Assembly: GCA_017521605.1 (NCBI GenBank)
Contig: JAFXCD010000045.1
Span: 62,001 to 126,000, forward strand
DNA length: 64,000 bases
Direction: 5' to 3'
Source of the DNA: Lachnospiraceae bacterium
GTDB lineage: Bacteria; Bacillota; Clostridia; Lachnospirales; Lachnospiraceae
Made by a program: the position numbers and the translations under genes. The notes beneath the pieces were generated by a model. It searched no databases and was not told where the DNA came from. It worked only from the letters and a program-made list of their open reading frames with translations. Shown here piece after piece: positions 37,140-46,363 of this stretch (positions within the stretch are counted from its first letter, which is position 1; each line of letters opens with the position of its first letter).

Positions 37140-39620
37140 ATGAAAAAAATGAAGCGGATTTTAAGTATTTTGATAATAGGGATAATGATTTTATCGCTAT
37201 GTGCCTGTGGCAAAAAGGAAGGTGAAAATATTAATAAGCAAATGAATGAGGCTACGGACCCTTCTTTATCCAAACAGTATGTATTTCATGCAAAGGATTT
37301 AGATTTAGGAATTGATTTCAGTCAGGTAGCAGTTCATGCTACAATGATAAAGAATGATCGTATTTACATGGTGATGGAAGACTATAATTATGTCCTGTTA
37401 CCTGATGAGGCACCTTATGCTTCCAAAGTTGATGGAGCAGAAGAAGATATTGATGTGACAGTAGAGATGCCAGCGCCTGTTGTTACGGCTCCGGATGTGG
37501 CGATAGAAGACGATATTATGATAGAAGATGGAGTTATGCAGCCGATAGGAGGAGAAGTTTATTTTGGACCTAATTATGTGCTGGTATCCGTTAATACAGA
37601 TGGTTCTGACAAAATGCTTAGTAAATTGGAAAAGGATGCCACCATGCATACCGGCTGGATTGGAAGCTGGAGTGTTCTGGATGATGGTTCTGTGATTGGT
37701 ATAAATGAGAACTGGTCGGAGGATTTATCTGACCCTGAGAACCCCATTTATGAGACCAAGTATCTGTTAATGAAATGGGATGATACAGGTGCATTAAAAT
37801 GGAGTGTAGATATCAGTGGTGACAATGGTGAGTATATTTATGCCCAGAAAATCCTTCAGTACAAAGGAAATATTGTGTTGATAACCGGTGATAGCCAGAT
37901 ACTTACCTTTAATAACGATGGAAAAGAACTTTCACGTAAGAAAATAGAAGGCGCTGATATGAATAATGGCGGTCAGGTTATTGTAAGAGAAGATGGTAAG
38001 GCATTGCAGATTACTTATAATAATGAGTATACCAAGATTTTTGTTAGTGAGTTGGATTTGGAAACCTGCCAGATGAAGGATAAGGTGGAACTGCCCGGAA
38101 ATATCACTAATTACGGATTATATCCAGGAAAGAAAACGGACTTTATTTTGAACAATTCTACTGGTATTTATACCTTTAATGTGGGAGATGCCGAGCCGGT
38201 TAAGATTATGGATTTTGTAAATTCAGATTTGGCAACCTATAGTTTGGAAAATATAACATTTATCAATGATAAGGAATTTATCGCAACCTATAATGACGTT
38301 ACGACATGGACTAATCATGTGGCTAGATTTACTTATGTGGATCCGGCGACAATTCAGGATAAGGTTACCTTATTACTTGGCTGCAACTATTTAAGCAGCG
38401 AAATCAGAAAGGATATAATTGATTTCAATAAGACTAACAATCAATATCGAATTACTATAAAAGACTATAGTGTGTATAGTACTCCCGATGATTATATGCA
38501 GTCATATACCCAGATGAATAATGATATAATCAGTGGCAATATGCCGGACATTATGGTTCTGGATTCATCGCAGGATATTACCAGTTGGGTAAACAAGGGA
38601 CTTTTAGTAGATATCGGTGAAATGATTGCCAAGGATGAAGAGTTGTCTAAACTGGAATATCTGGATAATATTTGGAAGGCATTTGCTGTGAATGATAAAC
38701 AGTATATTGTGATTCCCGCATTTACAGTACAGACCATGGTTGCACGTAAGGATTTGGTTGGAAATCGTAATGGTTGGACTATGTCAGAGTTCCAGCAGTT
38801 TATGGCTACACAGCCTGATGATGTAAAGCCGTTTGGAGATGATATTTTACGTGATAATATGATGTATTATATTATGCAATATTGCGGAAGTGATTTTGTG
38901 GATGTAAATACCGGTAAATGTAATTTTGATTCGCCGGAATTTATTGCTATGTTAGAGTTTGCTAATACATTGCCCAAGGAATTTTCAGAGGATTATTGGG
39001 AAAATTATGATTGGATGGCAATGGAATCCATGTATCGTGATAAGAAAGCTGTTATGATGAATGGATATATTTATAATATTCAGAACATGGTTTATAACAT
39101 TCATGGAACCCTTGGGGATGAAGCTAATTTTATAGGATTTCCCGGTATTGAAGGTAATAGTTCAGTAATAATGCCCAGCAACAATATGTTTGCAGTTTCA
39201 GCCAAATCAGCTAATGCGGATGGAGCATGGGAATTTGTCAGGGGGTATTTGACTGAAGAGTACCAAAACAGTGAGCAATTATATGAAATGCCTGTTTTGA
39301 AATCTGCCTTTGTAGAAAAAGCAAAGAAAGCGACAGAAAAACCTTATTATATAGATGAAGTAACAGGTGAAAAAGTAGAATATGATGATTACTATTGGAT
39401 AAATGATGAACAGATTGTTTTAGAGCCATTCAGCCAGAAAGAAGTAGATGATATTTGTAATTTCATTTATGCCTTGAATAAGAGAAGCTATTATAATCAG
39501 AATATCATTAATATTGTTAATGAAGAAGCAGGTAGCTACTTTGAGGGACAAAAGAGTGCAAAAGAAGTGGCGCAGATTATTCAAAGTCGTGTACAGATTT
39601 ATGTGGATGAAAATAGCTAA
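37140..39620 (+). CDS. Second lipoprotein: beta-propeller-like domain fused to ABC solute-binding domain
   Basis: 826 residues from ATG 37140 (GAGGGAGG 37125-37132). An upstream ATG at 37086 is rejected because it lies in the previous gene and would hide the signal. The lipobox LCAC gives C23. Residues ~45-430 form a propeller-like region interrupted by an acidic, proline-containing insert (about 100-140). The solute-binding domain starts near 435 (KVTLLLGCNYL) and ends YFEGQKSAKEVAQIIQSRV, almost the same as in the lipoprotein at 30068. The two are paralogues that bracket the transporter genes and may bind different ligands or form one receptor complex. Confidence 0.85.
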   Translation: MKKMKRILSILIIGIMILSLCACGKKEGENINKQMNEATDPSLSKQYVFHAKDLDLGIDFSQVAVHATMIKNDRIYMVMEDYNYVLLPDEAPYASKVDGAEEDIDVTVEMPAPVVTAPDVAIEDDIMIEDGVMQPIGGEVYFGPNYVLVSVNTDGSDKMLSKLEKDATMHTGWIGSWSVLDDGSVIGINENWSEDLSDPENPIYETKYLLMKWDDTGALKWSVDISGDNGEYIYAQKILQYKGNIVLITGDSQILTFNNDGKELSRKKIEGADMNNGGQVIVREDGKALQITYNNEYTKIFVSELDLETCQMKDKVELPGNITNYGLYPGKKTDFILNNSTGIYTFNVGDAEPVKIMDFVNSDLATYSLENITFINDKEFIATYNDVTTWTNHVARFTYVDPATIQDKVTLLLGCNYLSSEIRKDIIDFNKTNNQYRITIKDYSVYSTPDDYMQSYTQMNNDIISGNMPDIMVLDSSQDITSWVNKGLLVDIGEMIAKDEELSKLEYLDNIWKAFAVNDKQYIVIPAFTVQTMVARKDLVGNRNGWTMSEFQQFMATQPDDVKPFGDDILRDNMMYYIMQYCGSDFVDVNTGKCNFDSPEFIAMLEFANTLPKEFSEDYWENYDWMAMESMYRDKKAVMMNGYIYNIQNMVYNIHGTLGDEANFIGFPGIEGNSSVIMPSNNMFAVSAKSANADGAWEFVRGYLTEEYQNSEQLYEMPVLKSAFVEKAKKATEKPYYIDEVTGEKVEYDDYYWINDEQIVLEPFSQKEVDDICNFIYALNKRSYYNQNIINIVNEEAGSYFEGQKSAKEVAQIIQSRVQIYVDENS

Positions 39621-39634
39621 AATATAGTTGATAC

Positions 39635-39669
39635 AAAGAAAGCAGTTCAATATGACTGCTTTCTTTTTT
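39635..39669 (+). terminator. Rho-independent terminator of the lipoprotein/ABC operon
   Basis: A 12-bp stem (39635-39646 with 39655-39666) with an 8-base loop and a following T run, 14 bases after the stop of the second lipoprotein. It defines the 3' end of the operon. Confidence 0.9.
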
Positions 39670-39680
39670 GGTATACCCCC

Positions 39681-39708
39681 TTGCAAATGTTTGGATTTAT
39701 GTTATGAT
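39681..39708 (+). promoter_or_regulatory. Promoter of the comM-dprA operon
   Basis: TTGCAA at 39681-39686, a 16-base spacer and TATGAT at 39703-39708. The start codon is about 95 bases downstream, behind an AT-rich leader with no obvious structure. Confidence 0.65.
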
Positions 39709-39803
39709 ATATCTATCTGATTTTCAATAAATCTATTTTTCAATTTTTTCAGTGACAGATTCTGTTACAGTTCAAGTTTTTTAATTAATTGAAAGGAGTA
39801 AAT

Positions 39804-41357
39804 ATGTTTAGTTCAATATTGACAGGCGGTCTTTATGGTATGGAGGCCTATTTGTTGCAGGCAGAGGTGGACATATCCCACGGTTTGCCTACATTTTGTA
39901 TGGTTGGTTCGTTAAGCAATGAAGTAAGAGAGGCTAAAGAAAGAATACAAGTGGCTTTAAAAAATGCAGGTTTTGATTTACCGCCGAATAAGATTACTGT
40001 AAATCTGTCACCTGCACATATTCGGAAGGATGGTACAGGATATGATGTGCCTATTGCAATTGGAATTTTACAAAGCCTTGGTTATTTTGAAGAAAGTGCA
40101 TGTGAGAACATCATGTTCATTGGTGAATTGGGTTTAAATGGCGAGATCAAACCGGTTAATGGTATATTACCCATAGTAAGAATAGCAGCAGAAAAACATA
40201 TTAAATGTTGTATAGTGCCCATGGATAACGCTTTGGAAGGAAGTGTGATACCGGGGGTGCAAGTAAAAGGAGTGGAAAATATTGTTCAATTGGTTCAATT
40301 TTTGCAGGAAGAAAGCCATCAAAAGGAAAAAATCCTTCCTTCTTTTCAGTGCAGTCTAACACAAATACGTAAAAAGCATAGAGAAAATGGGATGGCAGAT
40401 TTCTCAGAAGTCAGAGGACAGGAGATTGCAAAAAGAGCGGCAGAAATAGCCGCAGCCGGGTTTCATAATCTACTAATGTCCGGTCCACCCGGTGGTGGTA
40501 AAAGCATGATTGCCCAAAGGATACCGGGGATTTTACCGGAATTAACTGATCAGGAATGTTTGGAAGTATCTTCAATCTATAGTGTGGCCGGACTATTGGA
40601 CGCAGAGCATCCATTAATAACACAGAGACCATTTCAAAGCCCACATCATACTATATCCAATGCTGCACTTGTGGGTGGAGGCATTCGTATTCACCCGGGA
40701 GCAATTTCTTTATCTCATAGAGGTGTCTTATTTTTAGATGAATTAACAGAATTTCCCAGAAATATTTTAGAATGCTTAAGGCAACCATTAGAAGACCATA
40801 AGGTAAGCATAGCTCGTGCAAATGGTAATTTTCAATACCCTGCTAATTTTATGCTGGTATGTGCCATGAATCCTTGTAAATGCGGGTATTATCCGGATAA
40901 AAACAGATGTACCTGCAGTGAAAAGGATATGATACAGTATTGGAATCGTTTATCCGGTCCCTTGATTGACAGAATTGATATGTATGTAGAGACTGCACGA
41001 GTGGATTTGACCAAATTGCAGGGAACCAGTAAAGAAGAAAGTACAGATACTATAAGAAAGCGTGTGGAAAAAGCCCGCAAAATTCAAGAAAAGCGTTTTT
41101 TAAAGAAAAACTATACCTTTAACGCAGAAATGAAAGCGGCTGATATTGACGAATTTTGTTTGTTGGGGAAAAGAGAAAGAATGTTAATGGAAATGGCATA
41201 TACAAAGCTTAAGTTAAGTGCAAGAACCTATCATCGAATATTAAAGGTGGCACGTACCATTGCGGATTTAGATGCTAGTGATGAAATTAAGGAAAAACAC
41301 ATTAGTGAGGCTTTGGCATATAGGTTGACGGAAAGAGGGGACAAAGAACATGGATAA
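39804..41357 (+). CDS. ComM/YifB family AAA+ ATPase (Mg chelatase-like)
   Basis: 517 residues from ATG 39804 (AAGGAG at 39793-39798). The N-terminal Lon-like domain (VDISHGLPTFCMVG, to about 170) is followed by an AAA+ domain with Walker A GPPGGGKS (about residue 229) and Walker B LFLDELTEF. A zinc-like motif CKCGYY...RCTC and a C-terminal helical domain follow. ComM is a hexameric helicase for branch migration during natural transformation in Gram-negatives, and the role of YifB in Firmicutes is less clear. It overlaps dprA by eight bases, consistent with a DNA-uptake/recombination function. Confidence 0.93.
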   Translation: MFSSILTGGLYGMEAYLLQAEVDISHGLPTFCMVGSLSNEVREAKERIQVALKNAGFDLPPNKITVNLSPAHIRKDGTGYDVPIAIGILQSLGYFEESACENIMFIGELGLNGEIKPVNGILPIVRIAAEKHIKCCIVPMDNALEGSVIPGVQVKGVENIVQLVQFLQEESHQKEKILPSFQCSLTQIRKKHRENGMADFSEVRGQEIAKRAAEIAAAGFHNLLMSGPPGGGKSMIAQRIPGILPELTDQECLEVSSIYSVAGLLDAEHPLITQRPFQSPHHTISNAALVGGGIRIHPGAISLSHRGVLFLDELTEFPRNILECLRQPLEDHKVSIARANGNFQYPANFMLVCAMNPCKCGYYPDKNRCTCSEKDMIQYWNRLSGPLIDRIDMYVETARVDLTKLQGTSKEESTDTIRKRVEKARKIQEKRFLKKNYTFNAEMKAADIDEFCLLGKRERMLMEMAYTKLKLSARTYHRILKVARTIADLDASDEIKEKHISEALAYRLTERGDKEHG

Positions 41358-42525
41358 ATACTTATACTGGCTTGACAGAACGGAAGGATTAGGAACAATT
41401 GCCAAAAGAAATCTTATTGAGGCATTTGGGACCGCAGAAGAGGTATATAGAGCTTGTGATAATCATTTAAAATATATTCTTAATGACCGAAAATCAGAAA
41501 TTTTGAAGAATGCAAGGAATAATGTGGAAATAGATAAACCTTTTCAGGCGTTACTAGATAAAAATATACAAATGTGTTGTTATCATGATACAAACTATCC
41601 CCAAAAACTGATAAATATTCCGGATCCCCCATTTTGTTTATATTATAGGGGAAAATTACCTGATGAAAAAATACCATCTGTAGCCATTATAGGAGCAAGG
41701 GAGTGCTCTGCATATGGAGAATATATTGCGTCAGAATTAGGTAAGACATTGGGAAGTCAAGGGATTCAGGTGATTAGCGGTATGGCAAGAGGAATTGATG
41801 GAATTAGTCAATGGACAGCTTTGGAGACAGGAGGTGTGTCATACGGAGTATTAGGATGCGGTGTGGATGTTTGTTATCCTAAAAGTAACCAGAAGTTATA
41901 TGATAAACTTTTAATAAAGGGTGGAATATTATCAACTTATCCACCGGGAACAAAACCACAATCCAAGCTGTTTCCTCCTAGAAATCGTATAGTAAGCGGT
42001 CTATCAGATGTGTTGGTAGTGATTGAAGCAAGGCAAAGAAGTGGAACTTCAATCACAGTAGAAATGGCATTGGAACAAGGAAGAGAAATTTATGCTATTC
42101 CGGGACGTATTACCGACCGATTAAGTGATGGTTGTAATAAAATGCTTAAGGAAGGAGCGCATGTATTTTTGTCTCCGGAAGATTTGATGATGGATTTGGA
42201 GGAAATGTTACCTGTTAAAATGGCAGAATTAAGGAAACAACAGTTAATAGAAAATGACTCAAGAAGACAATTACAAAAGGAAGCTACAAAAGATAAAATG
42301 AATGAAGATAGTAAGATAAGTGAGAGGGAGAATAATTCTTTGGGGGCTACTATTATTAATGTGCTGGATTTTTATCCCCAGTCAGTTGAAACAATAAAAG
42401 AAAAGCTAAAAAGAGAATTTCATATTGAGTTGAAACATGAAGAGTTAACAAGTGAATTAATAATGTTATGTTTATTAGGAGTAATAGAACAGGATAGTTC
42501 AAGCTGGTTTTCAAGAAAAAGGTAA
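41350..42525 (+). CDS. dprA: DprA (Smf), DNA-processing protein
   Basis: 391 residues. An N-terminal helix-hairpin-helix-like part is followed by the Rossmann fold with SVAIIGARECSAYGEYIA, ISGMARGIDGISQ, GCGVDVCYPKSNQKLY and the RNRIVSGLSD segment. The C-terminal ~65 residues form a winged-helix-like domain (INVLDFYPQSVETI). DprA loads RecA on incoming single-stranded DNA. In many Firmicutes topA follows directly, but not here. ATG 41350 lies within the end of the comM gene. Confidence 0.94.
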   Translation: MDKYLYWLDRTEGLGTIAKRNLIEAFGTAEEVYRACDNHLKYILNDRKSEILKNARNNVEIDKPFQALLDKNIQMCCYHDTNYPQKLINIPDPPFCLYYRGKLPDEKIPSVAIIGARECSAYGEYIASELGKTLGSQGIQVISGMARGIDGISQWTALETGGVSYGVLGCGVDVCYPKSNQKLYDKLLIKGGILSTYPPGTKPQSKLFPPRNRIVSGLSDVLVVIEARQRSGTSITVEMALEQGREIYAIPGRITDRLSDGCNKMLKEGAHVFLSPEDLMMDLEEMLPVKMAELRKQQLIENDSRRQLQKEATKDKMNEDSKISERENNSLGATIINVLDFYPQSVETIKEKLKREFHIELKHEELTSELIMLCLLGVIEQDSSSWFSRKR

Positions 42526-42553
42526 ATATGGGTATATGGAGGAGGAAATATAT

Positions 42554-42598
42554 ATGTCATCTACTTATATAGTTATATGTTTTCGTTATATATTTTAG
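42554..42598 (+). pseudogene. Orphan start region, possibly a vestige of topA
   Basis: A perfect ribosome site GGAGGAGG (42538-42545) lies eight bases before an ATG that opens only 14 codons, MSSTYIVICFRYIF. The first residues resemble the start of DNA topoisomerase I (M..KYLVIVE), whose gene follows dprA in many Firmicutes. I read it as a leftover initiation region after loss or relocation of topA. A short leader peptide is the alternative. Confidence 0.3.
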
Positions 42599-42611
42599 AA
42601 TATTTTCGAGA

Positions 42612-42642
42612 TTGACATTTACGTAACGTTAAGGTTTATAAT
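42612..42642 (+). promoter_or_regulatory. MerR-type promoter with 19-base spacer
   Basis: A perfect -35 TTGACA (42612-42617) and a perfect -10 TATAAT (42637-42642) are separated by 19 bases, the overlong spacer typical of promoters activated by MerR-family proteins through DNA untwisting. The spacer contains overlapping palindromes TTACGTAA and TAACGTTA (about 42619-42631). The gene downstream encodes a MerR-type protein, so autoregulation is likely. Confidence 0.75.
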
Positions 42643-42685
42643 GATGATATTACTTATAAGGACTAGTTTATATGGGGATATTATT

Positions 42686-43849
42686 ATGTCAAAATTATTT
42701 ACGGCAGGTGAATTAGCTAAAATAGCAGGTGTGTCATCAAGAACCATTCGTTTTTATGATGAAAAGGGAATTCTTAAGCCATGTGGTTATAGTGATGGCG
42801 AGTATCGACTTTATGATGAAGAGGCAGTATTACGCTTGCAACAGATTTTAATGTTTAAATACGTAGGTTTTTCTTTGGAAGAGATATCAAGATTAATGAA
42901 TCCTGGTGAAAAAATAGATGTTGGCAGTATGTTGGATAAGCAGAAGAACTTAATGTCTAAAAAGAGGGAACAGATTGATAGAATTATTTATGCATTGGAT
43001 AAGGCGAAGGAAAGCTGTATTAGGAAATCTTTTGACCTGGAGCATTTTTCTGCGATTATGCAATTGATTACCAGAAATGATATGGCAGACAAACGTTATG
43101 GTTTTTATGAAAGATTCAGTACCAGACAGGAAGAATGGTATCAATGGCGATTTGATAATCTGGAATTACAGGAAAATATGTATATTTTAGATGTGGGAGG
43201 CGGGTATGGAACTCCCTGGATGCGTGTATGGGAACAAATTCCTGCAGGATGTACGATTGTAATGTTGGACAAGGATAGTAAAGGCAGAGATTATTTAAAG
43301 AACCACATAAAAGAATATGGTTACAGACTGGCACAAGGAGTTACCTTTACCTTTTGGGATGCAGATGCAGAATTGGTAATATATGAACCGGAGAAATATG
43401 ATAGGATTCTTGCAAATCATTTTTGGGGATATATTGAAGATAAGATTGGATTAATGAAGAAGTTACAGTCAGCATTAAAGCCGGAAGGTAAATTATTTTC
43501 AACCTTACCTTCGACGGTAAACGAAAAAGATGTTGAATGTATTGTTGAGGATTTTCTAAAGAGTCTTGTTAAAATAGGTGTTAATGCAAATAAGCTGTCA
43601 GAACAGGTGTATATCGAACAATGCTTAAAAGAATGTTTTTCAAGTGTGAATTGTAATATTTTCGTGAATGAACTTTGGATAAATGATGAGGAAGCGGTTT
43701 ATGAGTACCTGTGTGATTCCGATAAGGAATTGCAACGATTATTAGAAAAGAAGAAAATTGAGTTTCTGTATCATATAAAGACTCGTTTAATCACGGAAAA
43801 CGTTATAAAAATACGTGTTGATGGACCCATGTATGTATGCGAAAAATAG
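42686..43849 (+). CDS. MerR-type regulator fused to SAM-dependent methyltransferase
   Basis: 387 residues from ATG 42686. The track start at 42641 overlaps the -10 box and cannot be used. The N-terminus is a MerR winged helix (LFTAGELAKIAGVSSRTIRFYDEKGIL) with a dimerisation helix to about 115. From about 145 there is a class I methyltransferase with motif ILDVGGGYGTP (about 163-175) and VMLDKDSKG. The fused domain may sense SAM-related ligands or modify a small toxic molecule whose presence is also sensed. GGGGAT about ten bases upstream acts as ribosome site. It is not followed by an obvious efflux gene. Confidence 0.86.
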   Translation: MSKLFTAGELAKIAGVSSRTIRFYDEKGILKPCGYSDGEYRLYDEEAVLRLQQILMFKYVGFSLEEISRLMNPGEKIDVGSMLDKQKNLMSKKREQIDRIIYALDKAKESCIRKSFDLEHFSAIMQLITRNDMADKRYGFYERFSTRQEEWYQWRFDNLELQENMYILDVGGGYGTPWMRVWEQIPAGCTIVMLDKDSKGRDYLKNHIKEYGYRLAQGVTFTFWDADAELVIYEPEKYDRILANHFWGYIEDKIGLMKKLQSALKPEGKLFSTLPSTVNEKDVECIVEDFLKSLVKIGVNANKLSEQVYIEQCLKECFSSVNCNIFVNELWINDEEAVYEYLCDSDKELQRLLEKKKIEFLYHIKTRLITENVIKIRVDGPMYVCEK

Positions 43850-43860
43850 GAGGAGAACAG

Positions 43861-44748
43861 ATGAAAGTGGCAGTGTTATCAGATGTACATAGTAATAATG
43901 TGGCATTAGGAGCATGTATAGAATATGCTCTTAATCAAGGTATAGAAACATTTCTATTCTTAGGAGATTATTTTGGAGAGTGTGGAAATCCTGAGAAAAC
44001 CATGGATATAATCTGTGAGCTTAAAGAAAAATATGAATGTTATTTTGTGAAGGGAAACAAAGAGGAAGCATGGTTATGGTATATAGAGAATGGTCCTAAG
44101 GATTTAGAGTTTGGCAATTCTATTACAGGAACACTTTTATATCAATATGAGAGACGAACAATTAGGACACAACGTTTCTTTAAAGAGCTTCCTATTACAG
44201 AATTGATACAATGGACAGGGCTTCCAACCATTCAATTATGCCATGGTTCACCATTTTCTACCAATCAACCGATAAAGCAAGAGAATGAAGATTGCTATGA
44301 CATTATGAATAAGTGTGAGGGTGATATTATCTTATGCGGACATACCCATAGAAGAAGAGTGATTGAAAGTGGTTCTAAAATAGCATATAATCCCGGTTCT
44401 GTAGGGGCACCACTGGAAAGTGGGGGTAAGGCACAGTTTATGATTTTGTGTGGTAATGACGGAATATGGACTGAAGAATTTGTGGATATAGAATATGATA
44501 TTGAATTGGCTATTAGAGTGTTACATGAAGAAAAATTAGATGAATATGCCCCTTATTGGTGTCAGGTGACAGAAATGTTATTACGAACCGGAGAAATAAG
44601 TCATGGTCAAGTATTAGGAAGTGTTATGAAAAAATGTCGCGAAGAGACAGGGGAATGTATTTGGCCATATATACCTGAAAAATATTGGGAACCTGTAATG
44701 AATGAAATATCCAAAGAAATGGAGAAGAAAGTTAAAGATGGCAGATAA
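43861..44748 (+). CDS. Calcineurin-like metallophosphoesterase, YfcE/MJ0936 type
   Basis: 295 residues from ATG 43861 (AGGAGG at 43849-43854). The metal-binding motifs are present in order: D8-x-H10 (SDVHSNN), GD with D36, GNKE with N66, a later histidine in CHGSPF, and GHTHRR. The third motif is GNKE, where GNHD/E is common in the superfamily. It is likely a phosphodiesterase or protein/nucleotide phosphatase of unknown substrate. A ~100-residue helical extension follows the catalytic domain. The stop overlaps the Nudix gene start, so they are coupled. Confidence 0.88.
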   Translation: MKVAVLSDVHSNNVALGACIEYALNQGIETFLFLGDYFGECGNPEKTMDIICELKEKYECYFVKGNKEEAWLWYIENGPKDLEFGNSITGTLLYQYERRTIRTQRFFKELPITELIQWTGLPTIQLCHGSPFSTNQPIKQENEDCYDIMNKCEGDIILCGHTHRRRVIESGSKIAYNPGSVGAPLESGGKAQFMILCGNDGIWTEEFVDIEYDIELAIRVLHEEKLDEYAPYWCQVTEMLLRTGEISHGQVLGSVMKKCREETGECIWPYIPEKYWEPVMNEISKEMEKKVKDGR

Positions 44749-45202
44749 ACCTAATTATATCAAATGGATCAGAAGCAAAGTAGGGCATGAAAAAATTATC
44801 CTTGTGTTTGCAGGTGGCTGTATCCTTAATGAAGAAGGAAAGGTGTTGCTTCAAAGACGTGCAGATACCGCTAAATGGGGATTTCCGGGAGGCGCTATTG
44901 AATTGGGGGAAACACCGGAAATGGCTGTAATAAGAGAAGCAAAAGAAGAAACAGGACTGGATGTAGAAGTTGGTAATCTGATTGGAATCTATACAGATAG
45001 TGAGATGAAATATCCCAGTGGTGATGAAGCACATAGTATATGTATTGCTTATGAATTAAAAACAACTGGAGGCGAATTGTTTGGTGATAGAGAAGAGACT
45101 CTGGAACTGCAATATTTTGCATTAAACGAATTACCGGAGCTTTTTTGTAAGCAACATGAGGAGCTTGCAAAGGATATCATACGTAAAAGAAAAAATATCT
45201 AA
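44738..45202 (+). CDS. Nudix hydrolase
   Basis: 154 residues. The Nudix box is complete at 52-74, GAIELGETPEMAVI then REAKEETGL, with catalytic R66, E67, E70 and E71. The family hydrolyses nucleoside diphosphates linked to another moiety, such as oxidised nucleotides, NADH or ADP-ribose. The exact substrate is not readable. ATG 44738 overlaps the phosphoesterase gene by 11 bases. An upstream ATG at 44702 would overlap more. Confidence 0.88.
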   Translation: MADKPNYIKWIRSKVGHEKIILVFAGGCILNEEGKVLLQRRADTAKWGFPGGAIELGETPEMAVIREAKEETGLDVEVGNLIGIYTDSEMKYPSGDEAHSICIAYELKTTGGELFGDREETLELQYFALNELPELFCKQHEELAKDIIRKRKNI

Positions 45203-45210
45203 AAACATCA

Positions 45211-45239
45211 TAGTAAAATTTACATAAATATGATAAAAT
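45211..45239 (+). promoter_or_regulatory. Probable promoter of ispG-polC
   Basis: TAAAAT at 45234-45239 with an extended -10 TG (45231-45232) and a poor -35 (TAGTAA 45211-45216, 17-base spacer). It lies about 50 bases before the ispG start codon. Confidence 0.45.
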
Positions 45240-45287
45240 TCTTTCTATATGGGTAAATTTATTTTACTTATTTAGGAGGAATTTTTT

Positions 45288-46343
45288 ATGTATCGTGATA
45301 GTACAAAGGTAATTCAAATAGGTGATAGAAAAATCGGTGGGGGTAACCCTATATTAATACAGTCCATGACCAATACGAAGACAGAGGATGTGGCATCTAC
45401 TGTAGCCCAGATTAAGCGCTTAGAGCAGGCGGGTTGTGAGATTATTCGATGTACAGCTCCTACTATGGAGGCCTGTAAAGCTATAGGGGAGATTAAGAAG
45501 CAGATTACCATTCCATTGGTAGCGGATATTCATTTTGACTATAAAATGGCCATAGCATCTATGGAGTATGGTGCAGATAAGATTCGTATTAATCCCGGCA
45601 ATATCGGTAGTGTTGACAAAGTGAAGGCTGTTGTAGATGTGGCTAAAGAACGTAATATTCCTATTCGTATTGGTGTGAACAGCGGATCCCTGGAAAAGCA
45701 TCTGGTGGAAAAATATGGGGGGGTGACCGCAGAGGGAATTGTAGAAAGTGCTTTAGATAAAGTACAAATCATCGAAGATTTGGGATATGATAACCTTGTG
45801 GTAAGTATTAAATCTTCGGATGTTCTGATGTGTGTAAAAGCCCATGAACTCCTGGCGGATAAAACGCCTTATCCTTTGCATGTGGGTATTACGGAATCCG
45901 GCACAGTACAGAGCGGTAACATTAAGTCTGCTATTGGATTGGGACTGATTTTAAATAAGGGTATTGGAGATACTGTCCGTGTATCTTTGACCGGTGACCC
46001 GGTAGAGGAAATCAAATCTGCAAAATTGATTCTACGTACACTGGGACTGCGTAAAGGTGGTATTGAAGTGGTTTCCTGTCCTACCTGTGGTAGAACTCAG
46101 ATAGACCTGATTGGTCTGGCACAAAAGGTAGAAAAGTTGGTAGAGGATTATCCATTAGATATCAAAGTGGCAGTTATGGGATGTGTAGTAAATGGTCCGG
46201 GTGAAGCCAAGGAAGCAGATTTAGGCATTGCTGGTGGTATTGGAGAAGGACTTTTGATAAAAAAAGGCGAGATTATCAGAAAAGTCCCAGAGGCACAAAT
46301 TTTGCAGACCTTGAAAGAGGAACTGGATCATTGGAATGAATAG
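45288..46343 (+). CDS. ispG: IspG (GcpE), HMBPP synthase
   Basis: 351 residues. The enzyme reduces MEcPP to HMBPP in the methylerythritol phosphate route to isoprenoids. The 4Fe-4S ligands are visible: C264 and C267 in CPTCGRT and C299 in MGCVVNGPGE, with E306 next to the cluster as in E. coli (C270, C273, C305, E312). The N-terminal TIM-barrel segment has IQSMTNTKTEDV. AGGAGGA at 45273-45279 precedes ATG 45288. It is 20 bases upstream of polC, a conserved neighbour pair in Clostridia. Confidence 0.97.
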   Translation: MYRDSTKVIQIGDRKIGGGNPILIQSMTNTKTEDVASTVAQIKRLEQAGCEIIRCTAPTMEACKAIGEIKKQITIPLVADIHFDYKMAIASMEYGADKIRINPGNIGSVDKVKAVVDVAKERNIPIRIGVNSGSLEKHLVEKYGGVTAEGIVESALDKVQIIEDLGYDNLVVSIKSSDVLMCVKAHELLADKTPYPLHVGITESGTVQSGNIKSAIGLGLILNKGIGDTVRVSLTGDPVEEIKSAKLILRTLGLRKGGIEVVSCPTCGRTQIDLIGLAQKVEKLVEDYPLDIKVAVMGCVVNGPGEAKEADLGIAGGIGEGLLIKKGEIIRKVPEAQILQTLKEELDHWNE

Positions 46344-46363
46344 AATGAAAAGAGGAATGAAAC

